64,000 nucleotides of DNA from Nitrospirota bacterium. Its GTDB lineage: Bacteria; Nitrospirota; UBA9217. Each line of letters begins with the position of its first letter. Position 1 is the stretch's first letter. A program made the position numbers and the translations under genes. The stretch is taken from contig JAGVOT010000031.1 in NCBI GenBank assembly GCA_020052615.1, forward strand, positions 25,708-89,707. The letters are read 5' to 3'. Positions 8,610 to 18,623 of this stretch are shown piece after piece. Below the pieces are notes generated by a model, which worked only from the letters and a program-made list of their open reading frames with translations, did no database searches and was not told the origin of the DNA.

Positions 8610-9263
8610 ATGGGCGTATTCCGGATCGTAGTCATAGGTCTCCTTGCAGCTCTCTTCTTGTTCACCGGACGCGAGAGTCAAGCGGTCATCTACAAGTACG
8701 CGGACGAGAAGGGCGTGCCGACCTTCTCCGACGACATGCAGAAGATCCCCGAGCAGTTTCGCGCCCAGGCGGTCATCGTGAGCGGCGTGGTCACCGATGA
8801 AACGGCCGAACAGGAGCAGGCGCGGCTTGCGGCCGAGGCCCTGACCCGGCTGGAACAGCAGGCTGCCGCTCCGGCCAAGGCAGAGGAGCCGATCACCAGA
8901 CGGCTGATACGGTCCGGGGTCGCCGTCGGCTTGTTCGTCGCCCTCCTGTTCGTGGCCTATCACATCGACGCATTGAGGGAGCAGGCGCAGGTCCTGTCCC
9001 GCATCCGGACAGGGCTGGTCGTGCTCCTTTTGGTATTTCTTTCCGTCACCCACGCGCGTGATGTCATCGGTCTCTTCGGAACGGTCGGGGAGACGGTAGC
9101 AAATCCGGTGGCGGACCTTCAGGAAAAGTCGGCGCAGCGGGGGAAGAAGGCCGCGGGCGCCTACAAGTCCATGGAAAGGGCCCTGGACCAGCGGGCGCAC
9201 GACGAAGCAGCGCGGGTAAAAGAGATCGAGAAAAAGTTCGACGATGCGGAGCAGGGAAAGTAG
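8610..9263 (+). CDS. DUF4124-like membrane protein, function unknown
   Basis: 217 residues from the ATG at 8610, chosen for the GGAGGA just upstream and the signal peptide that follows. After the leader (cleavage probably near SQAVI) comes IYKYADEKGVPTFSDD, resembling the DUF4124 motif of periplasmic proteins. An acidic Gln/Ala-rich linker, two hydrophobic segments (about residues 103-120 and 133-150) and a charged C-terminal coiled coil complete it. Convergent with bioA with only two bases between the stop codons. Confidence 0.6.
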   Translation: MGVFRIVVIGLLAALFLFTGRESQAVIYKYADEKGVPTFSDDMQKIPEQFRAQAVIVSGVVTDETAEQEQARLAAEALTRLEQQAAAPAKAEEPITRRLIRSGVAVGLFVALLFVAYHIDALREQAQVLSRIRTGLVVLLLVFLSVTHARDVIGLFGTVGETVANPVADLQEKSAQRGKKAAGAYKSMERALDQRAHDEAARVKEIEKKFDDAEQGK

Positions 9264-9265
9264 AA

Positions 9266-10663
9266 CTATCCTTTTTCTGTCACCGTTCTGATCGCTGCAG
9301 TGACGATATCGAGCATTCTTCCCAGCTCCTGCAGCGACATGGAGAGCGGCGGCATGAGCACGATGACGTTCCCCAGGGGCCGGATGATGAGGCCGTGCTT
9401 GCGGCACTCCTGGACGACCCGGAATCCCGCCTTCTCTTCGAGCGAGAAGGGCTCCCTGGTAAGCCTGTTCTTCGCCAGTTCGATACCCACCATGAAACCT
9501 TTCTGCCGAACCTCGCCCACATGAGCGAGCGCCTTAACTTCGGCCAACCGCTTTGCCAGGAAGGTGATCTTCGGTTTGAGCCGCTGGAGCGTTTTTTCCT
9601 TTTTGAACAGGTCGATGTTCGCTATGGCCGCGGCGCAGGCGAGGGGATTGCCGGTGTAGGTGTGGCCGTGGAAGAACGTTCTCAGCTCCTTGTGCTCTCC
9701 CAGAAAGCCAAGGTAGATATCCTCGGTCGTGAGCGTTGCGGCGAGCGGCAGGTAGCCGCCGGTAATGCCCTTTGCCACGGCCATGAGGTCGGGGGACACT
9801 TTTTCCTGGTCGCAGGCGAACATCGTTCCGGTCCTGCCGAAGCCCGTCGCGACCTCATCGGCGATCATCAGGATGTTGTTCCGGGTGCAGATCTCACGGA
9901 TGCGCCTCAGGAATCCCGGCGGCTGCAGGAGCATCCCGGCAGCTCCCTGCACGAGGGGTTCAATGACGAGGGCGGCCGAAACAGAGGCGAACTTCTGGAT
10001 GTTCCGCTCAGCGTGCATGAGGCAGGTCATCTGGCACATCGGATAGGTCAGTCCGTACTTGCAGCGATAGCAGTAGGGTGATTCGATCTTCCGGGTCTGG
10101 AACAGGAGCGGCCGGTAGATCGAATGAAAGAGGTCGATGCCGCCCACGCTCACGGCCCCGAGGGTATCTCCGTGATACGCCTGGGTGAGCGAGAGGAATC
10201 CGGTCTTGCGCTGATATTGAGGGCCTTTCTGCTGCCAATATTGAAAGGCCATCTTCAGGGCGATCTCTACGGCCGTCGAGCCGCTATCGGAATAAAACAC
10301 CCGCGATAGCCCTTTCGGTGCTATAGTGACGAGCTTCTCGGCGAGCAGGACCGCCGGGACGTTCGAAAGACCGAGCAAGGTCGAATGGGCGATCTTCCTG
10401 AGCTGTCGTGACACCGCCTGGTCGATCTCTTTTTTCCGGTGTCCGTGCACCGTGACCCAGAGCGAGGAGACCCCGTCGAGGTACCGTTTCCCCCGCGTGT
10501 CGACCAGGGTGCTTCCCGCGCCGCGTTCGATGATGATCTGCGGTTCCTGCTGCCAGTCCCGCATCTGGGTGAACGGATGCCAGAGGTACTTCTTGTCGAG
10601 CTGATGGAGCCTGGTCTCGGTGGAGGCTGATGATCGTTTCGGGGTCGTTTTTTTCTTCGCCAT
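9266..10663 (-). CDS. bioA: Adenosylmethionine-8-amino-7-oxononanoate aminotransferase
   Basis: A class III PLP aminotransferase of 465 residues. It carries KYLWHPFTQMRDW near the N-terminus, typical of BioA, the PLP-binding Asp in LMIADEVATGFGRTG and the Schiff-base Lys in VAKGITGGYLPLA. It uses S-adenosylmethionine to aminate KAPA to DAPA in biotin synthesis. No other bio gene is in the window, so the pathway is dispersed. An unusual cysteine-rich insertion (CYRCKYGLTYPMCQMTC) recalls BioA of other deep-branching Gram-negatives. The basic N-terminal extension MAKKKTTPKRSS is not part of the fold. Confidence 0.93.
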   Translation of the reverse strand: MAKKKTTPKRSSASTETRLHQLDKKYLWHPFTQMRDWQQEPQIIIERGAGSTLVDTRGKRYLDGVSSLWVTVHGHRKKEIDQAVSRQLRKIAHSTLLGLSNVPAVLLAEKLVTIAPKGLSRVFYSDSGSTAVEIALKMAFQYWQQKGPQYQRKTGFLSLTQAYHGDTLGAVSVGGIDLFHSIYRPLLFQTRKIESPYCYRCKYGLTYPMCQMTCLMHAERNIQKFASVSAALVIEPLVQGAAGMLLQPPGFLRRIREICTRNNILMIADEVATGFGRTGTMFACDQEKVSPDLMAVAKGITGGYLPLAATLTTEDIYLGFLGEHKELRTFFHGHTYTGNPLACAAAIANIDLFKKEKTLQRLKPKITFLAKRLAEVKALAHVGEVRQKGFMVGIELAKNRLTREPFSLEEKAGFRVVQECRKHGLIIRPLGNVIVLMPPLSMSLQELGRMLDIVTAAIRTVTEKG

Positions 10664-10698
10664 ATCCTGCTCCCTTGGTCTCCGAATGGTCAGTTGCT

Positions 10699-10726
10699 AT
10701 TATATTTCATCCCATCAAGGTGTCAA
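10699..10726 (-). promoter_or_regulatory. Consensus promoter of bioA
   Basis: On the minus strand TTGACA (10726-10721), 16 bases, TATAAT (10704-10699). Both hexamers are perfect. Start expected near 10692, giving a leader of about 29 bases that contains GGGAGCAGG before the ATG at 10663. Confidence 0.8.
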
Positions 10727-10739
10727 TCAGAAAAAGGGC

Positions 10740-10769
10740 TTGAAAATATTCAGTTCTTTTTGGTACAAT
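10740..10769 (+). promoter_or_regulatory. Putative promoter of htrA
   Basis: TTGAAA (10740-10745), 18 bases, TACAAT (10764-10769, 5 of 6). It lies back-to-back with the bioA promoter with only 13 bases between the -35 boxes. The C before TTGAAA also matches a heat-shock -35 box, but no CCCCAT-type -10 follows, so I favour a housekeeping promoter. Confidence 0.55.
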
Positions 10770-10814
10770 ACCAATCTGCGCCAGCACCGAACAAACAACG
10801 GGAGGAAATATTTC

Positions 10815-12305
10815 ATGTTGAACAAAAAACGCTTCTATTTATCCACCGCATTCATTCTCATGGTCGGCGTGTTCGTCGGCCTTGCTCTCTCGTCGCGTCT
10901 CGACCTCACCTCGCCGCTCGCGGCCAAGAACCAGGTGTCGTCACGGTCCGTCGAGACGTTGTCCCAGCTGTCCGAGGCGCTCTCCGAGGTTGCCGGGGTG
11001 GCCACGCCGTCGGTGGTGAATATTTCAACGACGCGGTTGATCAAACAGAGCGAGCAGGCGTTCGATTTTTTTGATGATCCTTTCTTTCGCCGGTTCTTCG
11101 GCGATCAGGCCCCCCATCCGAATATTCCGAAAGAACACAAGGAGCAGAGCCTTGGTTCCGGTGTGATCGTGTCCGAGGACGGCTACATCGTCACGAACAA
11201 CCATGTCATCGAGAAATCCCAGGAGATCAAGGTCCTGCTGTCGAACAAACGGGATTACAAGGCCAAGCTCATCGGCGCCGACCCCAAGACCGACCTTGCG
11301 GTCATCAAGATCGAGGCAAAGGGCCTGACGGCGCTGCCCTGGGGCGATTCGAACAAGCTCCGCGCCGGCGAGATCGTGTTCGCCATCGGGAACCCCTTCG
11401 GCCTGAACCAGACCGTGACCATGGGGGTCATCGGCGCCGTGGGACGCGCCAACGTGGGCATAGCGGACTACGAGGACTTCATTCAGACCGATGCCGCCAT
11501 CAATCCCGGCAATTCGGGAGGAGCGTTGATCAATGCGAGGGGCGAGCTCGTCGGGATCAATACCGCCATCGTTTCGCGGACCGGCGGATACCAGGGGATC
11601 GGCTTTGCCGTTCCGAGCAGCATGGCGAAACAGGTGATGGACAGCCTGATCAAGTACAAGAAGGTGGTCCGCGGCTGGCTCGGCGTGAGCATTCAGGAGG
11701 TCACTTCGGACCTTGCCGAGGAGTTCGGCGTAACGGACCTGAAGGGCGCGATCGTGAGCGGCGTGATGAAGGAGAGCCCTGCCGAGAAGGCCGGGATCAA
11801 GCAGGGAGACGTTCTCCTCCAGTTCAACGGCAAGGACGTGGAGGACACCGGCCATCTCCGCAACATGGTGTCCCAGTCCCCCATCGGATCGAAGGTCAAG
11901 GTGAAGCTGTTCCGGAAGAAGAAAGAGATGGAGGTCGAGGTCACGATCGCCGAACTGCCCAAGAAACTGGGCGAAGCCGCCATGGAGGAAGGTCCCGGCG
12001 AGGACCAGGAGGAGAGCAACGCCCTTTCGGGCGTAACGGTACGCGAACTTACGCCCGAACTGGCCAAGCGCTTTGGCATCAAGGAGGGAACCGCCGGCGT
12101 GATCGTTTCCAAGATCGACCCGGGCAGCAAGGCCTTCGAGGCAGGCATCCGGCCGGGAGACATCGTCATGCAGATCAACCAGAAGGACGTCGCGTCGATC
12201 GAAGACTACAAGAATGCCGTCCTGAAGTTGAAGTCCAAGGAGAGGATCCTGCTGCTCATCCGCCGGAAGGGAGAAGACCTGTTCCTGACGATCCGGCCCG
12301 AGTAG
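10815..12305 (+). CDS. Periplasmic serine protease HtrA/DegP family
   Basis: 496 residues from the ATG at 10815, which follows GGAGG and opens a single membrane anchor or signal peptide (about residues 7-27). The trypsin-like domain carries the triad His130 (TNNHVIE), Asp160 (DPKTDLAVIK) and Ser234 (PGNSGGALIN). Two PDZ domains follow, roughly 270-360 and 390-490. It degrades or refolds misfolded envelope proteins. The uncleaved-looking hydrophobic N-terminus would suit either DegP or DegS topology, but two PDZ domains favour DegP/DegQ. Monocistronic, divergent from bioA. Confidence 0.95.
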   Translation: MLNKKRFYLSTAFILMVGVFVGLALSSRLDLTSPLAAKNQVSSRSVETLSQLSEALSEVAGVATPSVVNISTTRLIKQSEQAFDFFDDPFFRRFFGDQAPHPNIPKEHKEQSLGSGVIVSEDGYIVTNNHVIEKSQEIKVLLSNKRDYKAKLIGADPKTDLAVIKIEAKGLTALPWGDSNKLRAGEIVFAIGNPFGLNQTVTMGVIGAVGRANVGIADYEDFIQTDAAINPGNSGGALINARGELVGINTAIVSRTGGYQGIGFAVPSSMAKQVMDSLIKYKKVVRGWLGVSIQEVTSDLAEEFGVTDLKGAIVSGVMKESPAEKAGIKQGDVLLQFNGKDVEDTGHLRNMVSQSPIGSKVKVKLFRKKKEMEVEVTIAELPKKLGEAAMEEGPGEDQEESNALSGVTVRELTPELAKRFGIKEGTAGVIVSKIDPGSKAFEAGIRPGDIVMQINQKDVASIEDYKNAVLKLKSKERILLLIRRKGEDLFLTIRPE

Positions 12306-12411
12306 ATTTCCCGGCCGGGATGTACGCGCAGCGACCTGACCCGGACAATCCGGAACAAGAACGTAATGTTGACAGGATTGCAGGATAACATCGAATACTA
12401 TCCGCGGGGAG

Positions 12412-12514
12412 CTTCAATCCAGGAGCGAGCGATTAGCATGAGGTGACTCCTTGAGGATCGAAGGCCCCTGTCACGCCCGGGCGGGACCGCAGGGAGCTTC
12501 AATCCTTGAGTCGC
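12412..12514 (+). repeat. Interspersed double-hairpin repeat family A, copy 1
   Basis: The 319-bp gap between htrA and the PIN-TRAM gene contains no gene. It holds a divergent copy of the roughly 115-bp family A element (landmarks CAGGAGCGAGCGATTAG, CTTGAGGATCGAAG and AGCTTCAAT). It is bracketed by family B motifs: TTGACAGGATTGCAGGAT from 12369 and CAATCCTGTTGTCCTGTCAA near 12525. The other family A copies are near 21.1, 48.7, 52.2 and 59.0 kb. Confidence 0.75.
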
Positions 12515-12624
12515 ATTTGTCTGTCAATCCTGTTGTCCTGTCAAGGTCTTGTCCCTCGTCAGTTTTTCATTTCAGAATAAGAGGATTTTGATTCTTTTCG
12601 CAGCGAAAGGAGGTGAATGCATAT

Positions 12625-13644
12625 ATGGGACTTATTCTTATCCGCATCATATTTGTTTTTATCGGGACACTGCTGGGATACTATGTTTCGATGCAGCTCG
12701 ACGAGCAGGTCGGCAGGACGGAGGGGATGGTCATCGGTTTTGCCGTTGCCATCAGCATCATCCTGACGGAGCTCTTGTTCCGGCGTGTGGCACTCAAGGT
12801 CATCATCGGCGGCATCCTGGGATTCATCATCGGTCTTACCTCGGCCAATATCATTGCCGCCCCCTTGAAACTGGTGCCTCTGGAGCGGAGCATCGTGAAT
12901 TTCCTGGTCCTGCTCATGAACGCGTTCTTCGGCTACATGGGCGTTACCATCGGCATACGGGAAGGCGAGCGGTTCAACCCGTCGAACGTCAAGAAGCTCT
13001 TCAAGGGAGGGGCCGACGAAAACATCAAGCTCCTTGATACCAGCGTGATCATCGACGGAAGGATCGCCGATGTGTGCGAAACAGAGTTTCTCGACGGCAT
13101 TCTCATCGTCCCCCAGTTCATCCTGCAGGAGCTGCAGCACATCGCCGACTCGTCAGACTCGATGAAACGCGCCCGGGGCCGTCGCGGCCTCGACATCCTC
13201 CACCGGATCCAGAAGATGGGCCATATGGAGGTCCGGATCACCGACGACGATTTTCCCAAGATCCGGGAGGTGGACAGCAAGCTCATCGCCCTTGCTAAGC
13301 GCATGGGGGCAAAGGTCATCACCAACGATTTCAACCTGAACAAGGTGGCGGAGCTCCAGGGTGTGACGGTACTGAACATCAACGACCTGTCGAATGCCGT
13401 GAAGCCCGTGGCCCTGCCCGGCGAGACCATGCGGGTGTTCGTGCTGAAAGAAGGCAAGGAGGCCGGCCAGGGAGTCGCTTATCTTGACGACGGGACCATG
13501 ATCGTCGTGGAGAACGGCAGAAGGTTCATCAACAAGAACGTGGAGGTCTCGGTCACCAGCGTGCTCCAGACCGCGGCGGGCAGGATGATCTTCACCAAGC
13601 TCAAGGAGGATATGGAGCACGAGTTGCAGCACGCGGAGCGGTAA
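12625..13644 (+). CDS. PIN-TRAM domain membrane protein (YacL-like)
   Basis: 339 residues. I place the start at the ATG at 12625 because AAAGGAGGTG (12606-12615) overlaps the upstream GTG. Four N-terminal transmembrane helices (about residues 1-110) precede a PIN nuclease-like domain with acidic residues in [14 protein letters not shown] and a C-terminal TRAM domain (about 275-335) with [16 protein letters not shown]. This architecture matches YacL-type proteins. The PIN fold suggests metal-dependent RNase activity at the membrane, with the target unknown. Confidence 0.9.
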   Translation: MGLILIRIIFVFIGTLLGYYVSMQLDEQVGRTEGMVIGFAVAISIILTELLFRRVALKVIIGGILGFIIGLTSANIIAAPLKLVPLERSIVNFLVLLMNAFFGYMGVTIGIREGERFNPSNVKKLFKGGADENIKLLDTSVIIDGRIADVCETEFLDGILIVPQFILQELQHIADSSDSMKRARGRRGLDILHRIQKMGHMEVRITDDDFPKIREVDSKLIALAKRMGAKVITNDFNLNKVAELQGVTVLNINDLSNAVKPVALPGETMRVFVLKEGKEAGQGVAYLDDGTMIVVENGRRFINKNVEVSVTSVLQTAAGRMIFTKLKEDMEHELQHAER

Positions 13645-13768
13645 ATCACACTCAAGAAGTCAGGAGTCGGAATTCAGGAGCCAGTAAGGAAGGCGCTGTC
13701 CTTTCCTGCCGTTCTTCTGAACCGCTGGCTTCTGTCCCCGAATTCTGGTTTTAAAAAACGGAGGTTTC

Positions 13769-14521
13769 ATGTCAGGGCATTCAAAGTGGGCAACAACAAA
13801 ACATAAGAAGGCCGCGATCGACGCCAAGCGCGGCAAGATATTCACCAAGATCGGGAAGGAGATCACCGTGGCGGCACGGCTGGGAGGCGGCGATCCCGAC
13901 GGGAACCCCCGTCTTCGCACTGCCGTTGCCAATGCCAAGAGCGTCAGCATGCCGTCGGACAACATCAAGCGGGCGATACAGAAGGGAACGGGCGAACTGC
14001 CGGGCGTGGCGTACGAGGAGATCACCTACGAGGGATACGGCCCGAACGGCGTGGCGATCATCATCGAGGTCATGACGGACAACCGGAACCGCACGGTCTC
14101 CGAGATCCGGCACACCATGGAAAAGCTCGGCAAGGGAATGGGCGAGAGCGGCTGCGTCTCGTGGATGTTCCATAAGAAGGGCTATATCGTCGTGGCGCGC
14201 GCCAAGGCCGATGAAGAGAAGCTCATGGGCCTGGCGCTCGACGCAGGGGCCGAGGACCTGCAGACCGAGGATGATAATTTCGTCATCACCACGCCGCCGA
14301 ACGAATTCGAGAAGGTCAAGAAGGCATTGGAGGACGCCGGCGTTCCCCTCGAGGTCGCTGAGGTGACGATGCTCCCCCAGACCTACGTGAAGCTCGAAAA
14401 GGAAAAAGAAGCGGGCCAGATGCTTCGCCTCATGGAGGCCCTCGAGGACAACGACGATGTGCAGAACGTGTACGCGAACTTTGACATCCCCGACGAAGTG
14501 ATGAACGCGGTGGGGGCGTAG
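13769..14521 (+). CDS. yebC: YebC/TACO1 family translation and regulatory protein
   Basis: 250 residues beginning [23 protein letters not shown], the invariant YebC opening, with the three-domain pattern of the family complete through TYVKLEKE and [26 protein letters not shown] precedes the ATG. YebC proteins act in translation of difficult sequences (proline tracts) and were earlier described as transcriptional regulators of ruvC-type genes. It lies directly before ruvCAB, the usual arrangement. The upstream gap contains a CAGGAGTCGG-type inverted repeat. Confidence 0.97.
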   Translation: MSGHSKWATTKHKKAAIDAKRGKIFTKIGKEITVAARLGGGDPDGNPRLRTAVANAKSVSMPSDNIKRAIQKGTGELPGVAYEEITYEGYGPNGVAIIIEVMTDNRNRTVSEIRHTMEKLGKGMGESGCVSWMFHKKGYIVVARAKADEEKLMGLALDAGAEDLQTEDDNFVITTPPNEFEKVKKALEDAGVPLEVAEVTMLPQTYVKLEKEKEAGQMLRLMEALEDNDDVQNVYANFDIPDEVMNAVGA

Positions 14522-14635
14522 GACCGAGAACCATGTCGTATTCAAAGCGTATGTATAGCGAACAATTCTAACGAACGGCAAACGACGACATTTTTTCATT
14601 TGGTCTTTGCATTTTGAGCTGTTAACGGGGGGACT

Positions 14636-15160
14636 ATGAGGGTTATGGGCATTGATCCGGGGACGCTCACGAGCGGGTACGGGATCGTCTCCGAGGAAGA
14701 CCATAAGCTGTTCCATGTGGTGTCGGGCGGGATCAGCCCTTCGGCGAAGCAGCCCTTTCCGAAGCGGCTCAAGAAGATCTACGAGGAACTGGAAAAGATC
14801 ATTGCAAAGTACAAGCCCCATGTCGTCGTGGTCGAGGACCTGTTCGTATCGAACAACATCAAGGCGGCGCTCAAGCTGGGCCACGCGCGGGGCGTTGCGA
14901 TCCTTGCCGCAGTGAACGCGGGCCTTCCCGTGTTCGAGTACGCGCCGACCGAGGTGAAGCAGGCCGTGGTGGGCACCGGCAAGGCCGAAAAGAAACAGGT
15001 CCAGTTGATGGTCAAGGCCCTGCTGGACCTCCCGAAGGTGCCGCACCCTGCCGACGCGGCGGACGCCCTTGCCGCGGCCATCTGCCACATCCATTCATCA
15101 CGGATGCGCGAGATGCTGAAGAGCCCCTCGCCCTTCCGGGGGGCCGGCAGAACGCGATGA
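14636..15160 (+). CDS. ruvC: Holliday junction endonuclease RuvC
   Basis: 174 residues with the four catalytic acidic residues in place: Asp7 (GIDPGT), Glu67 (VVVEDLF), Asp140 and Asp143 (HPADAADALA). It resolves Holliday junctions in recombination repair with RuvAB. The stop overlaps the ruvA start (ATGA). Normal length. Confidence 0.97.
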   Translation: MRVMGIDPGTLTSGYGIVSEEDHKLFHVVSGGISPSAKQPFPKRLKKIYEELEKIIAKYKPHVVVVEDLFVSNNIKAALKLGHARGVAILAAVNAGLPVFEYAPTEVKQAVVGTGKAEKKQVQLMVKALLDLPKVPHPADAADALAAAICHIHSSRMREMLKSPSPFRGAGRTR

Positions 15161-15762
15161 TCGCCTGGCTTACGGGAAAACTGCAGAACAAGGCGGCGGA
15201 CTCCGTCATCATCAATGTCGGCGGCGTGGGCTACCAGGTGGCGGTTCCCGTATCTACCCTCAACGCCATTGCCGGGCCCGGCGAAGACGTAACGCTCCAT
15301 ATTCATACCCACGTTCGCGAGGATTCCCTCAGCCTCTACGGTTTCGGCACGGAACTGGAGAAGGACGTTTTCCTCCTTCTCATAGGCATTTCCGGCATCG
15401 GTCCGAAGCTTGCCCTGGCGGTCCTGTCGGGCCTTTCCGTGCAGGAACTCGTCGCGGCTATCCGCTCGTCCGATGATCCCAAGCTCTGCAGCATACCCGG
15501 GATCGGGAAGAAGACTGCAGCGAGAATGTGCCTTGAGCTCAAGGACAAGGTCCTGCAGGTCCTGCCGGCTGAATCTCCGACCGCGCCCCGGCCCGCGGGA
15601 GCATCCCCGGGCATCTGGGATGACGCGGTATCGGCGCTGGTCAACCTGGGCTACAAGCGGCAGGTTGCCGAGGATGCGGTGAACAAGGCGCAGCAGGGAC
15701 GCCCGGAGATCCCTATCGAAGAGCTGGTCCGGGAAGCATTAAGCATATTGAGGAAGCGATGA
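15157..15762 (+). CDS. ruvA: Holliday junction DNA helicase subunit RuvA
   Basis: 201 residues: N-terminal OB domain ([19 protein letters not shown]), two helix-hairpin-helix motifs ([14 protein letters not shown] and [12 protein letters not shown]) and a C-terminal RuvB-contact domain. It binds the junction as a tetramer and loads RuvB. Four-base overlap with ruvC indicates translational coupling. Confidence 0.97.
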   Translation: MIAWLTGKLQNKAADSVIINVGGVGYQVAVPVSTLNAIAGPGEDVTLHIHTHVREDSLSLYGFGTELEKDVFLLLIGISGIGPKLALAVLSGLSVQELVAAIRSSDDPKLCSIPGIGKKTAARMCLELKDKVLQVLPAESPTAPRPAGASPGIWDDAVSALVNLGYKRQVAEDAVNKAQQGRPEIPIEELVREALSILRKR

Positions 15763-15817
15763 GGCCGGGGACAGATCATCAGAAGGCTCCACTCAGCAGA
15801 CAAGAGACGACAGCCAT

Positions 15818-16837
15818 ATGCCTAAACGGATCATAACACCTGAGCAGGGCGAAGACGACATCCAGCTCGACCGCAGCCTCCGGCCGACCCGGTTCGACGA
15901 CTTCGTGGGCCAGGACCGGATCAAGGACAACCTGTCCGTGTTCATCAATGCGGCGAAGGTACGGGGCGAGGCGCTGGACCATGTGCTCTTCTGCGGCCCG
16001 CCGGGCCTGGGCAAGACGACGCTGGCGAACATCATTGCCCACGAGCTCGGCGTCTCCCTGAAATCTACATCGGGCCCCGTGCTCGAGCGGGCAGGCGACC
16101 TTGCAGCGATCCTGACGAACCTGCAGCCCGGCGACGTGCTGTTCATCGACGAGATCCACCGCCTGAACCGCGTGGTGGAGGAGGTCCTCTATCCCGCCAT
16201 GGAGGACTTCCAGCTCGACATCATCATCGGCCAGGGTCCCAGCGCCCGCTCCATCAAGCTCGACCTCCCGCGGTTCACCCTCGTCGGCGCCACGACCCGC
16301 ACCGGGCTGCTCACCTCGCCCCTCCGGGACCGCTTCGGCATCATCGACCGGCTCAATTTCTACGCTCCCGGGGAACTGCAAACGATCGTCAAGCGCTCGG
16401 CCGGCCTGCTCCGCATCGCCATCAATCAGGATGCCGCCGCGGAGATCGCGCGCCGTTCCCGGGGAACACCGCGCATCGTGAACCGTCTGCTCCGGCGCGT
16501 CAGGGATTTCGCGCAGGTCGCGGGAAACGACGGGATCACGGCCGAAGCGGTCGTCAGCGCCATGAAGCGGCTGGAGGTGGACGAAAAGGGATTCGATGAG
16601 ATGGACCGGCGTCTGATGCTCTCGATCATCGACAAGTTCGAGGGGGGACCGGTGGGGCTCGAGACCCTCGCCGCGGCCCTGGGCGAGGAGAAGGACACCC
16701 TTGAGGATGTGTATGAACCGTACCTGATCCAGGAAGGGTTCCTGGACCGCACCCCGCGCGGCAGGCAGGCCACCAAGCTTGCCTACGAGTATTTCGGGAA
16801 GAAGAGAACAGCGCCGGGGCAGGACCGGCTGCTGTGA
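15818..16837 (+). CDS. ruvB: Holliday junction branch migration ATPase RuvB
   Basis: 339-residue AAA+ motor. Walker A is [11 protein letters not shown], Walker B is LFIDEIHR, sensor 1 is LVGATTRTG, and the winged-helix C-terminus ends in the usual basic tail after [14 protein letters not shown]. It drives branch migration with RuvA. Fifty-five bases separate it from ruvA, same operon. Confidence 0.98.
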   Translation: MPKRIITPEQGEDDIQLDRSLRPTRFDDFVGQDRIKDNLSVFINAAKVRGEALDHVLFCGPPGLGKTTLANIIAHELGVSLKSTSGPVLERAGDLAAILTNLQPGDVLFIDEIHRLNRVVEEVLYPAMEDFQLDIIIGQGPSARSIKLDLPRFTLVGATTRTGLLTSPLRDRFGIIDRLNFYAPGELQTIVKRSAGLLRIAINQDAAAEIARRSRGTPRIVNRLLRRVRDFAQVAGNDGITAEAVVSAMKRLEVDEKGFDEMDRRLMLSIIDKFEGGPVGLETLAAALGEEKDTLEDVYEPYLIQEGFLDRTPRGRQATKLAYEYFGKKRTAPGQDRLL

Positions 16838-16852
16838 CCGATCAAGATCTTT

Positions 16853-16942
16853 GACAGGATCTCAGGATCAAATCCGATAACGTCAAAGGCCATAGGGGCA
16901 AGGCAACGACATATCTGCCGTTATCCTGTTATGCCGTCAAAA
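16853..16942. repeat. Family B repeat pair (GACAGGAT...CAGGAT)
   Basis: After ruvB, TTGACAGGATCTCAGGATC (from 16852) and the inverted CCGTTATCCTGTTATGCCGTCAA (16919-16941) bracket about 45 bases. The arms can pair into a long imperfect hairpin that may serve as the 3' end of the ruv transcript. The same motif recurs near 12.4, 12.5, 55.7, 55.9, 58.8 and 59.1 kb. Confidence 0.6.
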
Positions 16943-16970
16943 AGCATTTATTATTTTCGGGGGAGCTGAA

Positions 16971-18593
16971 TTGAAAAAAGCGCGAAAAAGAGCAGAAACG
17001 TCCGGTGACGACCAAGTTCATCCGGCGGCAGAGGGCTCACGGCCATTCCTCTATTACCTGGTCGCGACGGCAATGATCTGCGGCGGCCTGGTCATGGTCA
17101 TCGAGATCCTGGGCTCCCGCGTCATCGGGCCTTTCTTCGGCGCGAGCCTTTTCGTCTGGACCTCGTTGATCACCGTGACCCTCGTGGCCCTTGCCGCGGG
17201 ATATGCGGCGGGCGGCGTCCTCTCCGACCGAAAACCCTCACCGGCCTATCTGTACGGCATCATCCTTCTCTCGGGCGTGCTTACCCTGCTGGTGCCGGTG
17301 TTGAAAGGCGCGGTGCTCAAGGCCACCGTGTCCTGGGGACTCCGGACCGGCGCGTTTGCCAGCTCTCTCGCGCTCTTCGGCCCCGCCCTGTTCCTCCTCG
17401 GCTGCGTATCTCCCTATCTGGTCAGGATCGCTGCACGGGAGATGCGGAACATCGGGAGGACGGTCGGCGTGTTCTATGCCATTTCGACCGTGGGAAGTTT
17501 CGCGGGCACGGTGGTTACGGGGTTCGTGCTCATCGCCTATTTCGGGGTCAACGCGATCTTTACGGTCATCGGGACCCTGCTGATAGCGCTTGCTGCCGGA
17601 TATTTCCTCTTCTTCCGCCGGAACGGGTTCGTCCTGCCTGTCCTGCTGCTCCCCTTTTTCCTGTATCTCCCCGTGGGGCCGGTCTCAAAGGTCCTGGCGA
17701 ACGGCACACGGGTCACGAAGGTGTTCAGCAGGGACACGCACTACGGCAACCTCAAGGTCGTCGATTATGCTCTCGGCGAAAAACGTCACCGGGAACTGAT
17801 GATCGACGGACTGATCCAGGGCGGGATGGATGTGAACGACCGCCAGTCCATCTATGAGTATGCCTATTATCTCGAGTTTCTTCCCTACGGCATCAACCCG
17901 GCGGGGAAGAACTGTCTCGTCATCGGGCTGGGTGCAGGCCTCGTCCCGGTCTGGTACGAAGCGCGGGGCGTCAGGACCGACATCGTGGATATTGATCCCG
18001 ACGTGGTGACCATCGCGAAGGATTACTTCGGCTTCCAGGTGTCCGGGGACGTCATCATCGCCGACGCGCGCTATTATCTCAATACCTCGTCCAAGCAGTA
18101 TGACTATATCATCCTTGATGTGTTCAACGGAGATACGACGCCGGGACATATCCTGAGCCTTGAAGCGCTGGAGCTCGTCAAGGCGCGTCTCTCCGAAAAA
18201 GGCATTCTGGGGATCAACCTGATCGGCAGCCTGAAGCACGAGAATTTCATGACGGCCTCCATCATCAGGACCCTTGAAAGGGTCTTCCGGAACGTGGACA
18301 TCTATCCCAATTACGCCGTGGAAACGAGCGAAGGGGGCGGGAACATCACCGTGCTGGCCTACGACGCCGCGTTCAAGCCCTTTGACCGGAGGTCGGTTGA
18401 CGGCCTGTACGTTCACCCCCAGGCCCGGAACGGCGTGGACCGCTTCCTCGGGAGGCCCTACAGGCTTCCGGCGGGCACGCCGGCGATGATACTGACCGAT
18501 GATCACAATCCCATAGATTTCTACGACGTATGGCTCAAGGAGTGGGTCAGGAGGATGATCCTTGAAGGCGTTGATATGGATGTCCTCATATAA
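16971..18593 (+). CDS. Membrane-anchored spermidine synthase-like protein
   Basis: 540 residues starting at a TTG preceded by GGGGGAG. About seven hydrophobic segments (residues 25-235) are followed by a soluble domain with Rossmann motifs of the spermidine synthase family: CLVIGLGAGLVPVWYE (motif I), VDIDPDVV, DARYYL and YIILDVFNGDTTP. Such fusions are common in bacteria, and the transferase specificity of most is unknown; it need not make spermidine. The soluble half could equally act as another aminopropyl or methyl transferase. It lies just upstream of queH, with 30 bases between. Confidence 0.85.
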   Translation: MKKARKRAETSGDDQVHPAAEGSRPFLYYLVATAMICGGLVMVIEILGSRVIGPFFGASLFVWTSLITVTLVALAAGYAAGGVLSDRKPSPAYLYGIILLSGVLTLLVPVLKGAVLKATVSWGLRTGAFASSLALFGPALFLLGCVSPYLVRIAAREMRNIGRTVGVFYAISTVGSFAGTVVTGFVLIAYFGVNAIFTVIGTLLIALAAGYFLFFRRNGFVLPVLLLPFFLYLPVGPVSKVLANGTRVTKVFSRDTHYGNLKVVDYALGEKRHRELMIDGLIQGGMDVNDRQSIYEYAYYLEFLPYGINPAGKNCLVIGLGAGLVPVWYEARGVRTDIVDIDPDVVTIAKDYFGFQVSGDVIIADARYYLNTSSKQYDYIILDVFNGDTTPGHILSLEALELVKARLSEKGILGINLIGSLKHENFMTASIIRTLERVFRNVDIYPNYAVETSEGGGNITVLAYDAAFKPFDRRSVDGLYVHPQARNGVDRFLGRPYRLPAGTPAMILTDDHNPIDFYDVWLKEWVRRMILEGVDMDVLI

Positions 18594-18623
18594 GAGGAGC
18601 TGTCGCGTGCCCGGGCTATAACG

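Noticed and set aside
10740..10769. Heat-shock (sigma-32) promoter for htrA
   Set aside because: CTTGAAA fits the -35 box, but no CCCCAT-like -10 occurs at the right distance, whereas TACAAT fits sigma-70.
12309..12320. TCCCGGCCGGGA palindrome after htrA as a terminator
   Set aside because: No U-run follows and the stem has no loop; likely chance in G+C-rich DNA.
13781..15094. 437-codon minus-strand ORF across yebC and ruvC
   Set aside because: Antisense to two conserved genes, composition is that of a shadow frame, and it spans their intergenic gap only because stops are rare.
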